Positions 1 through 7,945 are shown, numbered from the stretch's first letter. The stretch is 64,000 nt of DNA from Paenibacillus borealis (GCF_000758665.1 NZ_CP009285.1:7688001-7752000), one strand, 5' to 3'. The notes: generated by a model not told the origin, from the letters alone. Numbers and translations: made by a program.

Positions 1-297
1 CCAGCTGCCGCTTGCCCATGGAAGAGCAAACAGGGTCAGCGCGTTCATGGCCAGTGCTCCAACAATCAGACGGTTCACCCCTACCTTGTGGTACAAAGAT
101 CCGCCCAGCAATTGGCCGGCAATACCTCCAAGGGACTGCACGAGCAGAACGATTCCCGCATCTTTCATACTGCGTCCCAGCTCATCAAATACATACATCG
201 TGACCAGCGGCCACATCAGCGCGCTGCCGGTTGCATTAATGAGACTGGCAATCAAGAATACTTTGACTTCCTTCGGATAGGCCTGCAAAAATCTCAT
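1..297 (-). CDS. MFS transporter, N-terminal part (runs off left edge)
   Basis: Reading the minus strand from an ATG at 297 gives 99 codons open to the window edge. The product begins MRFLQAYPKEVKVFLIASL and shows the alternation expected of the first three membrane helices of a major facilitator transporter: a short cytoplasmic start, helix 1 at about residues 12-30, helix 2 at about 45-65, and a loop with GGSLYHKVGVNRL, which resembles the family's loop 2-3 motif (G-x-x-x-D-R-x-G-R-R), followed by helix 3. A GGGG-rich ribosome site lies about 14 bases upstream, which is long. The substrate cannot be predicted. The rest of the gene lies outside the window. Confidence 0.75.
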   Translation of the reverse strand, partial: MRFLQAYPKEVKVFLIASLINATGSALMWPLVTMYVFDELGRSMKDAGIVLLVQSLGGIAGQLLGGSLYHKVGVNRLIVGALAMNALTLFALPWASGSW

Positions 298-563
298 AAC
301 TTGTCTTTCATCCCCTGTAACATAGGTGTCATCAATCCATCCAGTATCATCTGAAAACAGGAGGAAGGGCAAGTTCTTGCGTTAACGCTTTATCGCATAA
401 CATCAATGAATTCACTGCTTCGTATTTTCAAATAACTTCCCGCCTGCAGTGCTATTAATATTCTATAACCGCAGCTTCTGCACGTAAAGAAAATAGGTGG
501 AAAATGAACTGATTCGTTCCCCGCAAGCCCGGGTAATAGTGCATATGAAACACTCCCTATTTA
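298..563. other. Intergenic region upstream of the MFS gene
   Basis: No coding frame with a credible ribosome site is seen here. The stretch should contain the promoter of the minus-strand MFS gene, but no convincing -35/-10 pair could be picked out. It adjoins an orphan hairpin at 564-616 and the fnt terminator further right. Confidence 0.4.
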
Positions 564-616
564 TTCGCCGTGAATCCGATTTCGTTCCCCCGAGTCGGAT
601 ATGCACGGCGAATTTT
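564..616 (+). terminator. Orphan terminator-like hairpin facing right
   Basis: TTCGCCGTG followed by AATCCGA pairs with TCGGAT and CACGGCGAA across a short C-rich loop, and the right arm is followed by TTTTGTT. The geometry is that of a plus-strand intrinsic terminator, yet the gene to the left is on the minus strand. It could end a small RNA, or be a structured site in the 5' region of the MFS gene. Confidence 0.45.
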
Positions 617-657
617 GTTCTGTCTTGAAGTTATTACAGGGCAGAGTCCGGGTTAAC

Positions 658-722
658 AAAAAAACACTTCCTGTCCCTCTACTATTCCCAAAAAACGGGA
701 TGTCGAGAAGCCAGGAAGTGCT
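658..722 (-). terminator. Terminator of fnt
   Basis: On the minus strand CACTTCCTG and CAGGAAGTG enclose a loop with a smaller inner CCC/GGG stem, and the right arm is followed by TTTTTTTG. It lies about 45 bases beyond the fnt stop codon. Confidence 0.75.
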
Positions 723-768
723 TGGGCCAAACTATTGAACACGCCGGACATCACCGGCTGAATATAAT

Positions 769-1596
769 TTAAGCGTGTTTCTTCACACCAGCAGCGGAGA
801 TTCCTTCAACGGATGCTACAGCTGCCGGCTCCTTACGCAGGTAGGCCATCCAATAAGCCGCAGCGACGAAGATAGCGCCGCCCGTAAGATTGCCCAGCCA
901 TACCGGAGCAAAGTTGGCGAAATACTGTGCCCAGGTGAAATGCCCTTCGAAGATGGCTGCAGGGATAAGGAACATGTTAGCTACAACGTGCTGGAAGCCG
1001 ATGGCGACAAACGCCATAGTCGGGAACCAGATACCGAGGATTTTGCCGCTGAAATTATCTGCCCCATAAGAGAGCCATACCGCCAGCGCAACGAGCCAGT
1101 TACAGCCGATCCCGGAAATGAAGGCCTGCAGGAAGGTCGCATCAATCTTGTGCTCAGCCATACTTACCAGCTTCTCCAGATACACACCGTCCGACGTAAG
1201 GCCAACGACGTGACCGAAGAAATAAGCAACGAACAAGGCACCTGCCAGGTTGCTGAGGGTAATCAGCACCAGGTTCTTAATGACTTCCCAGAACGAAATC
1301 TTCTTCGCCATAAAAGCAAGCGGCACCGCCATCATGTTGCCTGTCAGCAGCTCGCCTCCGGCAAGCAGTACCAGTACCAGGCCGACCGGGAATACTGCAG
1401 CTCCGATGAAGTTAGCAATGGACCCCCACTCGGCAGGCGCACCCGCAATGACACGAATATCCAGCAAAAATCCGAGCGCGATAAACGCTCCTCCCAGGAA
1501 ACCGAGAATAAGTACAGTGCTGAGCGGATTGTGCGCTTTCTTGACTCCGTTCTCTACCGTAACCTCGGCGATCCCTTGCGGTTTGTTATAAGCCAT
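769..1596 (-). CDS. fnt: Formate/nitrite transporter (FocA/NirC family)
   Basis: An integral membrane channel of the FNT family, which passes formate, nitrite or related monovalent anions across the cytoplasmic membrane as a pentamer. The 275-residue length is typical and six hydrophobic segments are visible. Family marks seen are GGELLTGNM at 80-88, GCNWLV at 164-169 and the pore histidine in FQHVVAN (H203), which corresponds to His209 of E. coli FocA. The sequence does not settle the substrate. Formate is favoured because formate-tetrahydrofolate ligase lies two genes away. The start has an AGAAGGGGAT ribosome site. Three FNR/CRP-type palindromes lie 50-120 bases upstream, so anaerobic or catabolite control is likely. 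Confidence 0.9.
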   Translation of the reverse strand: MAYNKPQGIAEVTVENGVKKAHNPLSTVLILGFLGGAFIALGFLLDIRVIAGAPAEWGSIANFIGAAVFPVGLVLVLLAGGELLTGNMMAVPLAFMAKKISFWEVIKNLVLITLSNLAGALFVAYFFGHVVGLTSDGVYLEKLVSMAEHKIDATFLQAFISGIGCNWLVALAVWLSYGADNFSGKILGIWFPTMAFVAIGFQHVVANMFLIPAAIFEGHFTWAQYFANFAPVWLGNLTGGAIFVAAAYWMAYLRKEPAAVASVEGISAAGVKKHA

Positions 1597-1641
1597 GATT
1601 CCTATCCCCTTCTAATTACTTAAAATTTGTTCCTTTATGCC

Positions 1642-1647
1642 ATTGTA
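1642..1647 (-). promoter_or_regulatory. Candidate fnt -10 element
   Basis: TACAAT on the minus strand, with no good -35 hexamer. Transcription would start near 1635. That puts the middle palindrome (centre 1676.5) at about -41, the classic position for a class II CRP/FNR activator. A weak -35 with an activator site at -41 fits activation. Confidence 0.45.
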
Positions 1648-1648
1648 A

Positions 1649-1664
1649 CGTGATCACAATCACA
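1649..1664. promoter_or_regulatory. FNR/CRP-type palindrome 1 upstream of fnt
   Basis: CGTGATCACAATCACA fits the form TGTGA-N6-TCACA with one outer mismatch. It lies between the candidate -10 and the -41 site. Confidence 0.6.
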
Positions 1665-1668
1665 TTAA

Positions 1669-1684
1669 CGTGATAAAAATCACT
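1669..1684. promoter_or_regulatory. FNR/CRP-type palindrome 2 upstream of fnt
   Basis: CGTGATAAAAATCACT has the core GTGA-N6-TCAC. Its centre is 20 bases from palindrome 1 and about 41 bases upstream of the predicted start of transcription. Confidence 0.65.
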
Positions 1685-1697
1685 CTCAGAAAAACCA

Positions 1698-1713
1698 AGT
1701 GAAAGTTTTCACT
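1698..1713. promoter_or_regulatory. FNR/CRP-type palindrome 3 upstream of fnt
   Basis: AGTGAAAGTTTTCACT has the core GTGA-N6-TCAC. Its centre is 29 bases from palindrome 2, near -70, a position seen for class I or auxiliary sites. Confidence 0.55.
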
Positions 1714-1792
1714 GACATGTCAAATTTACCACAAAAGCTTTGACTGCGGAATATTTTTCTCATGCGGAGCCGGAATTGATGGCTAAAACCAC

Positions 1793-1818
1793 AAAAAAAG
1801 GGCCCTTAACGGGCCCCG
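1793..1818 (-). terminator. Terminator of nox
   Basis: GGGCCC-GTTAA-GGGCCC on the minus strand followed by CTTTTTTTG, directly after the nox stop codon. Confidence 0.85.
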
Positions 1819-1834
1819 GCGAAATCGGACGGGA

Positions 1835-3193
1835 TTAGACGTGTACAGGTTCTTTAACTGTCTTAGGCAGCGCCTGAAGTCCCGCAGTGTTCAGGAAATT
1901 CCAAGGCTTGTTGTAGTGCGGCTGGAAGAAGAAATCAATAAAGGCCAGCTGGTCCACGGTCATTTTATTCTGAATACATACTGATACGGTATTGATCGAC
2001 TGCGTCAGATCCATCTTGGACATAATCTGCGCCCCGAGAATGCGGCGGGTCGCACGTTCGAATACTACTTTTACCTGAACCTGCTCGAATGTCGGCATAA
2101 ACTCCGGACGGTAGTTGTCAATCAGCATTACACTTTCAGCATCCATACCTTCGGCTTTGGCGGCATCCTCGGTAAGTCCGGTTCCGGCAATATTGTCTTC
2201 ATAAATCTTAATGCCCGATGTTCCCTGCGTGCCCATGTAAGGAATCGTGTTCGAGACCAGATTACGGGCTACAAGCGTACCCATGCGTACGGCGTTCGTG
2301 GCGAGCGGAATGTAGGCATGTTTGCCGGTCGGATTGTAATGAATGGCACAGCTGTCACCAGCTGCGTAGACATCTGGCAGGCTGGTCTGCATATAATCGT
2401 TGACCATAATCGCACCGTTCGGAAGCATATCGACCTGGCCTTTAAGCAGCTCTGTATTCGGACGGAAGCCGATGCAGAGAATCACCAGATCGGTCTCATG
2501 TTCTCCCTTGCTTGTGATAACCTTAGTGACTTTGCCGTTCTCACCGGCGAATGCTGCGACCTTCTCACCAAGCGCAAGCCTGATGCCATGCTCTTCAAGC
2601 GATTGTTGAATCGGAGCGGTGAATTCTTCATCGAGATATTTACTCAGAATACGTTCTTCACCATCGATCAGTGTTACTTCCTTGCCGTTCATCTGAAAAG
2701 CTTCAACCAGCTCAACACCGATATATCCGGCTCCGACCACCGTAATTCTTTTCACCTTCTGCGCTTGTTCAATAATGGTGTTGGAGTGATTATAATTCTT
2801 CGAAAGCAGGATCCCCTCGAGCTCTATACCTTCCAGCTTAGGCACAATCGGCCATGAGCCTGTTGTCATAATCAGCTTGTCGTACGTATCTTCAAATTCC
2901 TCGCCTGTAGTCAGATTGCGGGCCTTCAATGTTCGGCGGGCGGTATCCACATTCGTCACTTCATGGCGCATCTTCGTCTGCACACCCAGTGCTGCAAGCT
3001 GTTCCGGGGAAGAATAGAACAATCCCTGCGGGTCCTTGACGACTCCGCCTACGTAAAGCGCAATCCCGCAAGACAGGAATGAAATGTTATCATTGCGCTC
3101 ATAAACCGTTATCTGGGCATCCGGGTACAGCTGGGCGGTATTAACAATTGCGGCGGTTCCGGCGTGTGTACATCCAATGACTGCTACTTTCAT
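1835..3193 (-). CDS. nox: NADH oxidase, water-forming type (FAD-dependent)
   Basis: A flavoprotein disulfide-reductase family enzyme that reoxidises NADH with oxygen, most likely to water through a cysteine sulfenic acid. From the ATG at 3193 it has 452 residues, usual for Nox. The FAD motif is GCTHAGTAA at 7-15 with His10, the redox cysteine is C42 in SFLSCGIAL, the NADH-binding GAGYIG is at 154-159, and the C-terminal DFFFQPHYNKPWN is typical of Nox. The frame stays open upstream to 3259, but the GGAGGAGGAAG site just before 3193 fixes the start. CoA-disulfide reductase is the main alternative, but the HAG motif and C-terminus favour Nox. Three CRP/FNR-type palindromes precede it. Confidence 0.85.
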   Translation of the reverse strand: MKVAVIGCTHAGTAAIVNTAQLYPDAQITVYERNDNISFLSCGIALYVGGVVKDPQGLFYSSPEQLAALGVQTKMRHEVTNVDTARRTLKARNLTTGEEFEDTYDKLIMTTGSWPIVPKLEGIELEGILLSKNYNHSNTIIEQAQKVKRITVVGAGYIGVELVEAFQMNGKEVTLIDGEERILSKYLDEEFTAPIQQSLEEHGIRLALGEKVAAFAGENGKVTKVITSKGEHETDLVILCIGFRPNTELLKGQVDMLPNGAIMVNDYMQTSLPDVYAAGDSCAIHYNPTGKHAYIPLATNAVRMGTLVARNLVSNTIPYMGTQGTSGIKIYEDNIAGTGLTEDAAKAEGMDAESVMLIDNYRPEFMPTFEQVQVKVVFERATRRILGAQIMSKMDLTQSINTVSVCIQNKMTVDQLAFIDFFFQPHYNKPWNFLNTAGLQALPKTVKEPVHV

Positions 3194-3235
3194 GATTTCT
3201 TCCTCCTCCAATTTGCAAGCAAGTTTCTCTGTATT

Positions 3236-3251
3236 TGTGATTAATTTCACT
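3236..3251. promoter_or_regulatory. FNR/CRP-type palindrome 1 upstream of nox
   Basis: TGTGATTAATTTCACT fits TGTGA-N6-TCACT. It lies at or just after the predicted start of transcription, where a bound protein would block rather than activate. Confidence 0.5.
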
Positions 3252-3261
3252 TTATACATTG

Positions 3262-3267
3262 ATTATA
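3262..3267 (-). promoter_or_regulatory. Candidate nox -10 element
   Basis: A perfect TATAAT on the minus strand between palindromes 1 and 2. No good -35 is present because palindrome 2 occupies the spacer. A second AT-rich hexamer, TATAAA at 3251-3256, is an alternative that would put palindrome 3 near -61. Confidence 0.45.
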
Positions 3268-3268
3268 T

Positions 3269-3284
3269 TGTGATATTTATCACA
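3269..3284. promoter_or_regulatory. FNR/CRP-type palindrome 2 upstream of nox
   Basis: TGTGATATTTATCACA is a perfect TGTGA-N6-TCACA palindrome. Confidence 0.75.
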
Positions 3285-3297
3285 TTGCAAGCAGTAT

Positions 3298-3313
3298 TGT
3301 GATTTTTCTCACA
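3298..3313. promoter_or_regulatory. FNR/CRP-type palindrome 3 upstream of nox
   Basis: TGTGATTTTTCTCACA has perfect TGTGA and TCACA arms with a six-base spacer. Its centre is 29 bases from palindrome 2, the same distance as between palindromes 2 and 3 of fnt. Confidence 0.7.
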
Positions 3314-3494
3314 TTGTTCACAATTTAAATTTTATAGAGTCCATACTCTTTTCCGGAAATGTCCGCGATTTTCTGCACAGGTTCCCTTTCGTCTTGCCTT
3401 AGTTTTCCCCTTCATCAGGACATTATGTCTGTCTGCAACAGGAAGCAGCAGGAAGCTGCAAGAAGCTGCAGTCTGTTTGCTCATCCGGATATAC

Positions 3495-3541
3495 CAAAAA
3501 ACCTCACCCTTCCGCAGAGAAAGCTGCGCAAAAGTGAGGTT
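3495..3541 (-). terminator. Terminator of fhs
   Basis: On the minus strand AACCTCAC pairs with GTGAGGTT around an inner GCGCAG/CTGCGG hairpin, followed by TTTTTTGG. The remainder of the 3194-3582 gap holds the palindromes above and short GAAGC(A/T)GCA-type repeats, but no gene. Confidence 0.8.
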
Positions 3542-3582
3542 ATACATCAAACGGGCTGACGCCTGCTTGCAGCAGAGATTCC

Positions 3583-5217
3583 TTATTCCAAACCGGAGAT
3601 TACGCCATCCTCATCTACCATCAGTCCTTCAGCCGCCGGTTTGGCGGGAAGTCCCGGCATCGTGACAATGTTCCCCGTGATGACTACAGCAAAGCCTGCG
3701 CCAAGGGACAGGGTGATGTCCCGGACACCCATGGTGAAGCCTTCCGGTGCTCCAAGCAGCCGCGGCTGATCCGAGAAGGAATATGGCGTTTTGGCCATGC
3801 AGACCTGAAGCTGGTGCAAGCCCAGCTTGTCGATAACAGCCAGACTGCGTTTGGCTGCCGGAGAGAAGGCCACTTCTGCGCCATGGTAGATTTCCGTGAC
3901 GATTTTATTGATTTTGGACGGGATATCCAGGTTGTCTTCATATAGCGGTGCAAAATTCACGGATTCTTCCCGGTCCAGCAGCTTCTTCAGCTCCTGTGCC
4001 AGCTCTTGTCCGCCTGCGCTTCCCTCGGCCCATACCTTGGAAACAGCCGCAGGCACACCCAGCCGGCGGCAGGCTTCCAGCACATCATTGATCTCCGCTG
4101 GGGCATCCCCTTCAAAGTGATTGAGGGCAACGAGGACAGGTACACCGAATTTAGCCAGATTCTCAATATGGCGCTCCATATTGGACAATCCGGAGAGCAG
4201 CGCTGCCCGGTTTCCGGCATACAGCTCTTCCTTGCGGACGCCTCCGTTATATTTCAGTGATTTCACTGTAACCACCAGCACTGCGGCTGAAGGGGTCAGG
4301 CCAGCCTGGCGGCATTTGATATCCATGAACTTCTCGGCACCAAGATCTGCGCCAAAACCAGCTTCAGTCACCACCACGTCTCCGAGCTTCAGGGCGTAGC
4401 GGGTTCCGATTACACTGCTGCAGCCGTGGGCAATATTGGCGAAAGGTCCGCCATGCACAATCACCGGAGTGCCTTCAAGCGTCTGCACCAGATTCGGTTT
4501 CACCGCTTCTTTGAGCAGTGCAGTCATTGCCTCCACAGCCCCAATGTCCTTGGCGGTGACCGGCTGGCCCAGCGTATCATACCCGACCAGCATCCGGCTC
4601 AGCCGCGTCTTCAGATCCGAGAGATCGCTGCACAGGCACAGCACAGCCATAATCTCGGAGGCCGTTGTAATCTGGAAGCCGCTCTCCCGAACAGTCCCGT
4701 TGCCGTCGCCAAGGCCGGTCACAATATTCCGCAGGCTGCGGTCATTCATATCCATCACACGTTTCCAGACGATCCGCTGCGGGTCCAGGTTCAAGGTGTT
4801 GCCCTGGAAAATATGATTATCAATCATCGCCGAGAGCAGGTTATGCGCGGAGGTTACCGCATGGATATCCCCGGTGAAATGCAGATTAATCTCATCCGCC
4901 GGAACAATCTGCGCCTTGCCCCCGCCGGTTGCGCCGCCCTTCATGCCAAGGCAAGGTCCAAGCGAGGGTTCACGCAGTGCTGCTACCGTCTTGATCCCCG
5001 CCGCATTCAGCGCCTGGGATAATCCGATGGTCGTCAAGGTTTTGCCTTCACCCGCCGGTGTAGGGTTAACTGCCGTAACCAGGACCAGCTTACCGTCCGG
5101 CTTGTGCTTCAGCTCTGCCCACAGTGAGGGCGACAATTTGCTTTTATATTTACCGTACAACTCCAGATGCTCTTCACTGATACCTGCTGCCGATGCTACC
5201 TCTGTTATTAACCTCAT
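3583..5217 (-). CDS. fhs: Formate-tetrahydrofolate ligase
   Basis: Cytosolic enzyme that uses ATP to join formate to tetrahydrofolate, giving 10-formyl-THF for purines, formyl-Met-tRNA and other one-carbon uses. The 544 residues match the usual 540-560. The nucleotide-binding PTPAGEGKT is at 52-60, followed by the conserved FTGDIHAVTSAHNLL block. An AGGAGG site lies about 13 bases before the ATG, slightly far but with no better start nearby. It has its own terminator and sits behind nox and fnt on the same strand. With the formate channel nearby, formate entry and assimilation could be linked, though the genes are not one transcript. Confidence 0.95.
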   Translation of the reverse strand: MRLITEVASAAGISEEHLELYGKYKSKLSPSLWAELKHKPDGKLVLVTAVNPTPAGEGKTLTTIGLSQALNAAGIKTVAALREPSLGPCLGMKGGATGGGKAQIVPADEINLHFTGDIHAVTSAHNLLSAMIDNHIFQGNTLNLDPQRIVWKRVMDMNDRSLRNIVTGLGDGNGTVRESGFQITTASEIMAVLCLCSDLSDLKTRLSRMLVGYDTLGQPVTAKDIGAVEAMTALLKEAVKPNLVQTLEGTPVIVHGGPFANIAHGCSSVIGTRYALKLGDVVVTEAGFGADLGAEKFMDIKCRQAGLTPSAAVLVVTVKSLKYNGGVRKEELYAGNRAALLSGLSNMERHIENLAKFGVPVLVALNHFEGDAPAEINDVLEACRRLGVPAAVSKVWAEGSAGGQELAQELKKLLDREESVNFAPLYEDNLDIPSKINKIVTEIYHGAEVAFSPAAKRSLAVIDKLGLHQLQVCMAKTPYSFSDQPRLLGAPEGFTMGVRDITLSLGAGFAVVITGNIVTMPGLPAKPAAEGLMVDEDGVISGLE

Positions 5218-5399
5218 GCCTTTATGAAACCCTCCTGCCGTTATTATCCTGCATCCTGTATTCCTTTATGCAATTTCCGTAGATGAATGAAACATTCCTC
5301 TTCAAAGGATACAGGGTCTCTGAAAAGATTCAAGGATAATTTTCATACGAGGGATACTTCTGTCTCTACAGCCAAGAAGAGGCGGCTTGCTTATATATC

Positions 5400-5452
5400 A
5401 AAAAACTCCCGGACAGGGTGCACGTGCACCACCATCCGGGAGCGGACTATTT
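5400..5452 (-). terminator. Terminator of the glutathione peroxidase gene
   Basis: CTCCCGGA and TCCGGGAG enclose an inner perfect palindrome GGTGCACGTGCACC; the minus strand continues TTTTTT. Confidence 0.85.
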
Positions 5453-5466
5453 TGTGACAAGCCTAT

Positions 5467-5946
5467 TTACTTCAGCAGGGATTCGATAAGGTCCTTCATG
5501 CTCTCCGGTGATTCCTTCGGCTCCACACGCGCCACCACATTGCCGCTGCGGTCTACAAGAAACTTCGTAAAGTTCCACTGGATATCGCTGCTCTCCCCGT
5601 CACCCGGCTGCTGGCCCTTCAAATATTGAAAGAGCAGGCTTGCCTCCGGCCCATTAACATCTACCTTGGCAAACACCGGGAAAGTAACCCCGTAATTGAT
5701 CTGGCAGAAGGCTTCCGCTTCCTCACTTGTACCCGGCTCCTGGCCGGCAAACTGGTTGCAGGGGAATCCCAGCACTACCAGCCCTTGATCTCCGTACTGT
5801 TCGTACAGCTTCTGCAAATCTCCGTATTGCGGGGTAAGCCCGCATTTGCTGGCCGTATTGGCGATCAGCAGCACCTTGCCCTCATAGTTCTTAAACGGCA
5901 CTTCTGTACCCGAAGGTGTGACTCCGGCAAAACTATAGATCGACAT
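5467..5946 (-). CDS. bsaA: Glutathione peroxidase-like thiol peroxidase (Cys type)
   Basis: Cytosolic enzyme reducing hydrogen peroxide and organic hydroperoxides. From the ATG at 5946 it has 159 residues, standard for the family. Peroxidatic C35 lies in ASKCGLT, Q69 in AGQEPG and W124-N125 in WNFTKF form the active-site tetrad, and C81 in AFCQINYG sits where the resolving cysteine of thioredoxin-dependent homologues is found. Electrons therefore probably come from thioredoxin rather than glutathione (inference from family knowledge). The frame is open to 6072, but the upstream part looks like leader sequence and contains no better ribosome site. A promoter lies about 100 bases upstream. Confidence 0.9.
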   Translation of the reverse strand: MSIYSFAGVTPSGTEVPFKNYEGKVLLIANTASKCGLTPQYGDLQKLYEQYGDQGLVVLGFPCNQFAGQEPGTSEEAEAFCQINYGVTFPVFAKVDVNGPEASLLFQYLKGQQPGDGESSDIQWNFTKFLVDRSGNVVARVEPKESPESMKDLIESLLK

Positions 5947-6044
5947 CCTGCTTCGCTTCCTTTCGGCTGTATATTCGTATTTGTCTAACGGCTTATAGAG
6001 TCCATGCAGCCCATGCATGACTACGCGCACGCGCCTTCCTCTAT

Positions 6045-6072
6045 ATTCTATCCTATTGGCAGCGTGATACAA
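6045..6072 (-). promoter_or_regulatory. Candidate sigma-A promoter of the peroxidase gene
   Basis: TTGTAT (-35) and TAGAAT (-10) on the minus strand, 16 bases apart. No PerR-type operator was recognised around it. Confidence 0.4.
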
Positions 6073-6189
6073 AATTTCAGGCCATACAGAACATCAGACA
6101 ACACAGAATTTCGCCTCTATTGGCCTACGGCAGATGCAGGGATATCCGTTGCTTTGGGTGAGCTGAAGGGGTTTTCTAGAAAAGAAAAG

Positions 6190-7212
6190 CTACCCTCTTC
6201 GCGTCAGCCCGCAGGCTTCCGAAATAAGCTGGAGAGATGTCAGCTTATCCTCAAAGCTGTGAATATGCGATGAAATCATCAGCTCCCCGCATTGATATTC
6301 ATCTGCCAGCGCCTGCAATTGCTCCCTCACTTCTCCGGGCGAGCCCACGACCATCCGCCTACGGTTATCCTTGATGGAGAACCTGTCGTACGGTGTATAT
6401 GTATAATTCATTGCAGTTTCTACGGAAGGGGTTAAGGTGGAGAGATGCTCTTTCTCCAGCAGCACCAGCGACAAATCCATGCTGGCGGCCAGCCGGTCCG
6501 CTTCCTCTGAGGTCTCCGCACAGACGGCAAATACCGCCACCAGCGCTTGTGGATCTGCAGCACCAATGGATGGAGCGAAGCTGTTCACATACTCCTGCAC
6601 CGCCTCGGCTCCCCCGTTCCCATTAATAAACCGGGCGAAGGCATAACCGGTTCCCAGCCGGGCGGCGAGCGCAGCGCTGTCACTGCTTGAACCGAGCAGC
6701 CAGATTTCCGGCGCTGTACTCACAGCAGGTGTAGCCTGCAGTCCAGCATAGCGGTGCGAAGATTCTACAGCCTCAGAATCATGCATATAAGCGATAAGCT
6801 CCTTCAGCTGCTGCTCATAACGGTCTCCATCTTCAGGATTTACGCGGTTATCCTGCAGCGCCTTGGCGGACAGAGCACCGCCGCCTGCTGCTCTGCCCAC
6901 CCCCAGATCAATACGCCCGGGATACAGGGCCTCCAGGACGCGGAAGTTCTCGGCGACCTTGTAAGCACTGTAATGCGGGAGCAGCACAGCTCCTGAGCCG
7001 ATGCGGATAGCCGATGTTACAGCAGCCAGATGAGCCATCAGCACCTCCGGACTGGAACCGGCAAGGCCGGGCGCAGCGTGATGCTCTGCTACCCAGAAGC
7101 GGTGATATCCGAGACGCTCTGCTTCGCGGGCCAGCATGGCTGTCTGGGCCAGTGCCTCTGCAGGGGAGCTCCCTTCAGACACTGGCGATTGATCCAGAAT
7201 GCTTAATTTCAT
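6190..7212 (-). CDS. LLM-class flavin-dependent oxidoreductase
   Basis: A luciferase-like monooxygenase fold protein expected to use reduced FMN. From the ATG at 7212 it has 340 residues, typical of the family. It opens with MKLSILDQSPVSEG and carries the conserved FWVAEHH, SAIRIGSGAVLLPHY and GRIDLGVGRA blocks. Its substrate is unknown; sequences of this type are often annotated as group 1 LLM proteins. The longer frame to 7305 would overlap the neighbouring gene, and the GGAG site before 7212 supports the shorter start. The stop codon of the upstream methyltransferase is 37 bases away on the same strand, so the two are probably co-transcribed. Confidence 0.85.
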   Translation of the reverse strand: MKLSILDQSPVSEGSSPAEALAQTAMLAREAERLGYHRFWVAEHHAAPGLAGSSPEVLMAHLAAVTSAIRIGSGAVLLPHYSAYKVAENFRVLEALYPGRIDLGVGRAAGGGALSAKALQDNRVNPEDGDRYEQQLKELIAYMHDSEAVESSHRYAGLQATPAVSTAPEIWLLGSSSDSAALAARLGTGYAFARFINGNGGAEAVQEYVNSFAPSIGAADPQALVAVFAVCAETSEEADRLAASMDLSLVLLEKEHLSTLTPSVETAMNYTYTPYDRFSIKDNRRRMVVGSPGEVREQLQALADEYQCGELMISSHIHSFEDKLTSLQLISEACGLTRRG

Positions 7213-7249
7213 AGAGGGCAGCTCCAATGAGTGGATTTGGTATTCAGCT

Positions 7250-7852
7250 TTAAATATATCTTGGAGTCTTGCGGCAGTAATAATCATATTCCTCTCCGAA
7301 TACAAGCCTTAGATGTTTCTCTTCCTGCAGTATCAACAGGTGTATAGCTAGAACATTAAGCACCAGAATGATCAGGGTCAAGGAATTAGGATACATCAAA
7401 TACAAACCCGCGAACATAAGATCAAAGCCGACAAAAGCTACGTTCCGGCTATATCTATACACCCCCCGGGTGATAAGCTTAGTCGTTGCAGACTTATCTA
7501 TCCCGACTCTCCAGGAAGTACGCATTGATGTCATAGCGAGAATGAACACTGCACACCCTACACTAACTATACCCACACCTGCGAAGTTAACAACCGGAAG
7601 ATTATAATGCCTGCCGATAAACTCGACAATATAAGGTTCAGCTAATGACATAAAGAACCATGTGGCCCCCCAAATGAACGTAGTTATTTTAACAAACCGT
7701 TCTGTTAGTTTAATTCCGGAGCTTTTCTTGCCTTTGGCCAGCACATTGGCCTTAATGCTGTTCTTTCTGTACAGAATCACAAGCTTTAACACGTAAGAAG
7801 ACAGGAAAATACAGAATACAATCAGGGATAAAATATTAAGAGTATCCATCAA
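7250..7852 (-). CDS. Isoprenylcysteine carboxyl methyltransferase-family membrane protein
   Basis: A 200-residue polytopic membrane protein with about five hydrophobic segments (near residues 5-28, 55-75, 88-110, 138-155, 158-172). The C-terminal part has the family hallmarks: SWRVGID, ITRGVYRYSRNVAFVG and EEKHLRLVFGEEYDYYCRKTPRYI-type ending (given in parts: EEKHLRLVFGEEY, then a YxxRxPRY-like end). These form the S-adenosylmethionine site of ICMT/PEMT-type methyltransferases. In bacteria the acceptor is usually unknown. It is upstream of, and likely co-transcribed with, the LLM monooxygenase. Confidence 0.75.
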   Translation of the reverse strand: MMDTLNILSLIVFCIFLSSYVLKLVILYRKNSIKANVLAKGKKSSGIKLTERFVKITTFIWGATWFFMSLAEPYIVEFIGRHYNLPVVNFAGVGIVSVGCAVFILAMTSMRTSWRVGIDKSATTKLITRGVYRYSRNVAFVGFDLMFAGLYLMYPNSLTLIILVLNVLAIHLLILQEEKHLRLVFGEEYDYYCRKTPRYI

Positions 7853-7945
7853 AAATTCACTCCTTTATACATATGAATGATTGCTCATATATTGAATTAA
7901 TTGTATCCCCTAACCATTTACTTGTCAAAAGCCTTCCGCGCAGAC

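Noticed and set aside
3332..3550. 72-codon minus-strand frame between nox and fhs
   Set aside because: It runs through the fhs terminator hairpin and has no ribosome site.
5218..5399. Possible T-box or riboswitch upstream of fhs
   Set aside because: No T-box core sequence or paired terminator/antiterminator was found; the hairpin there ends the peroxidase gene.
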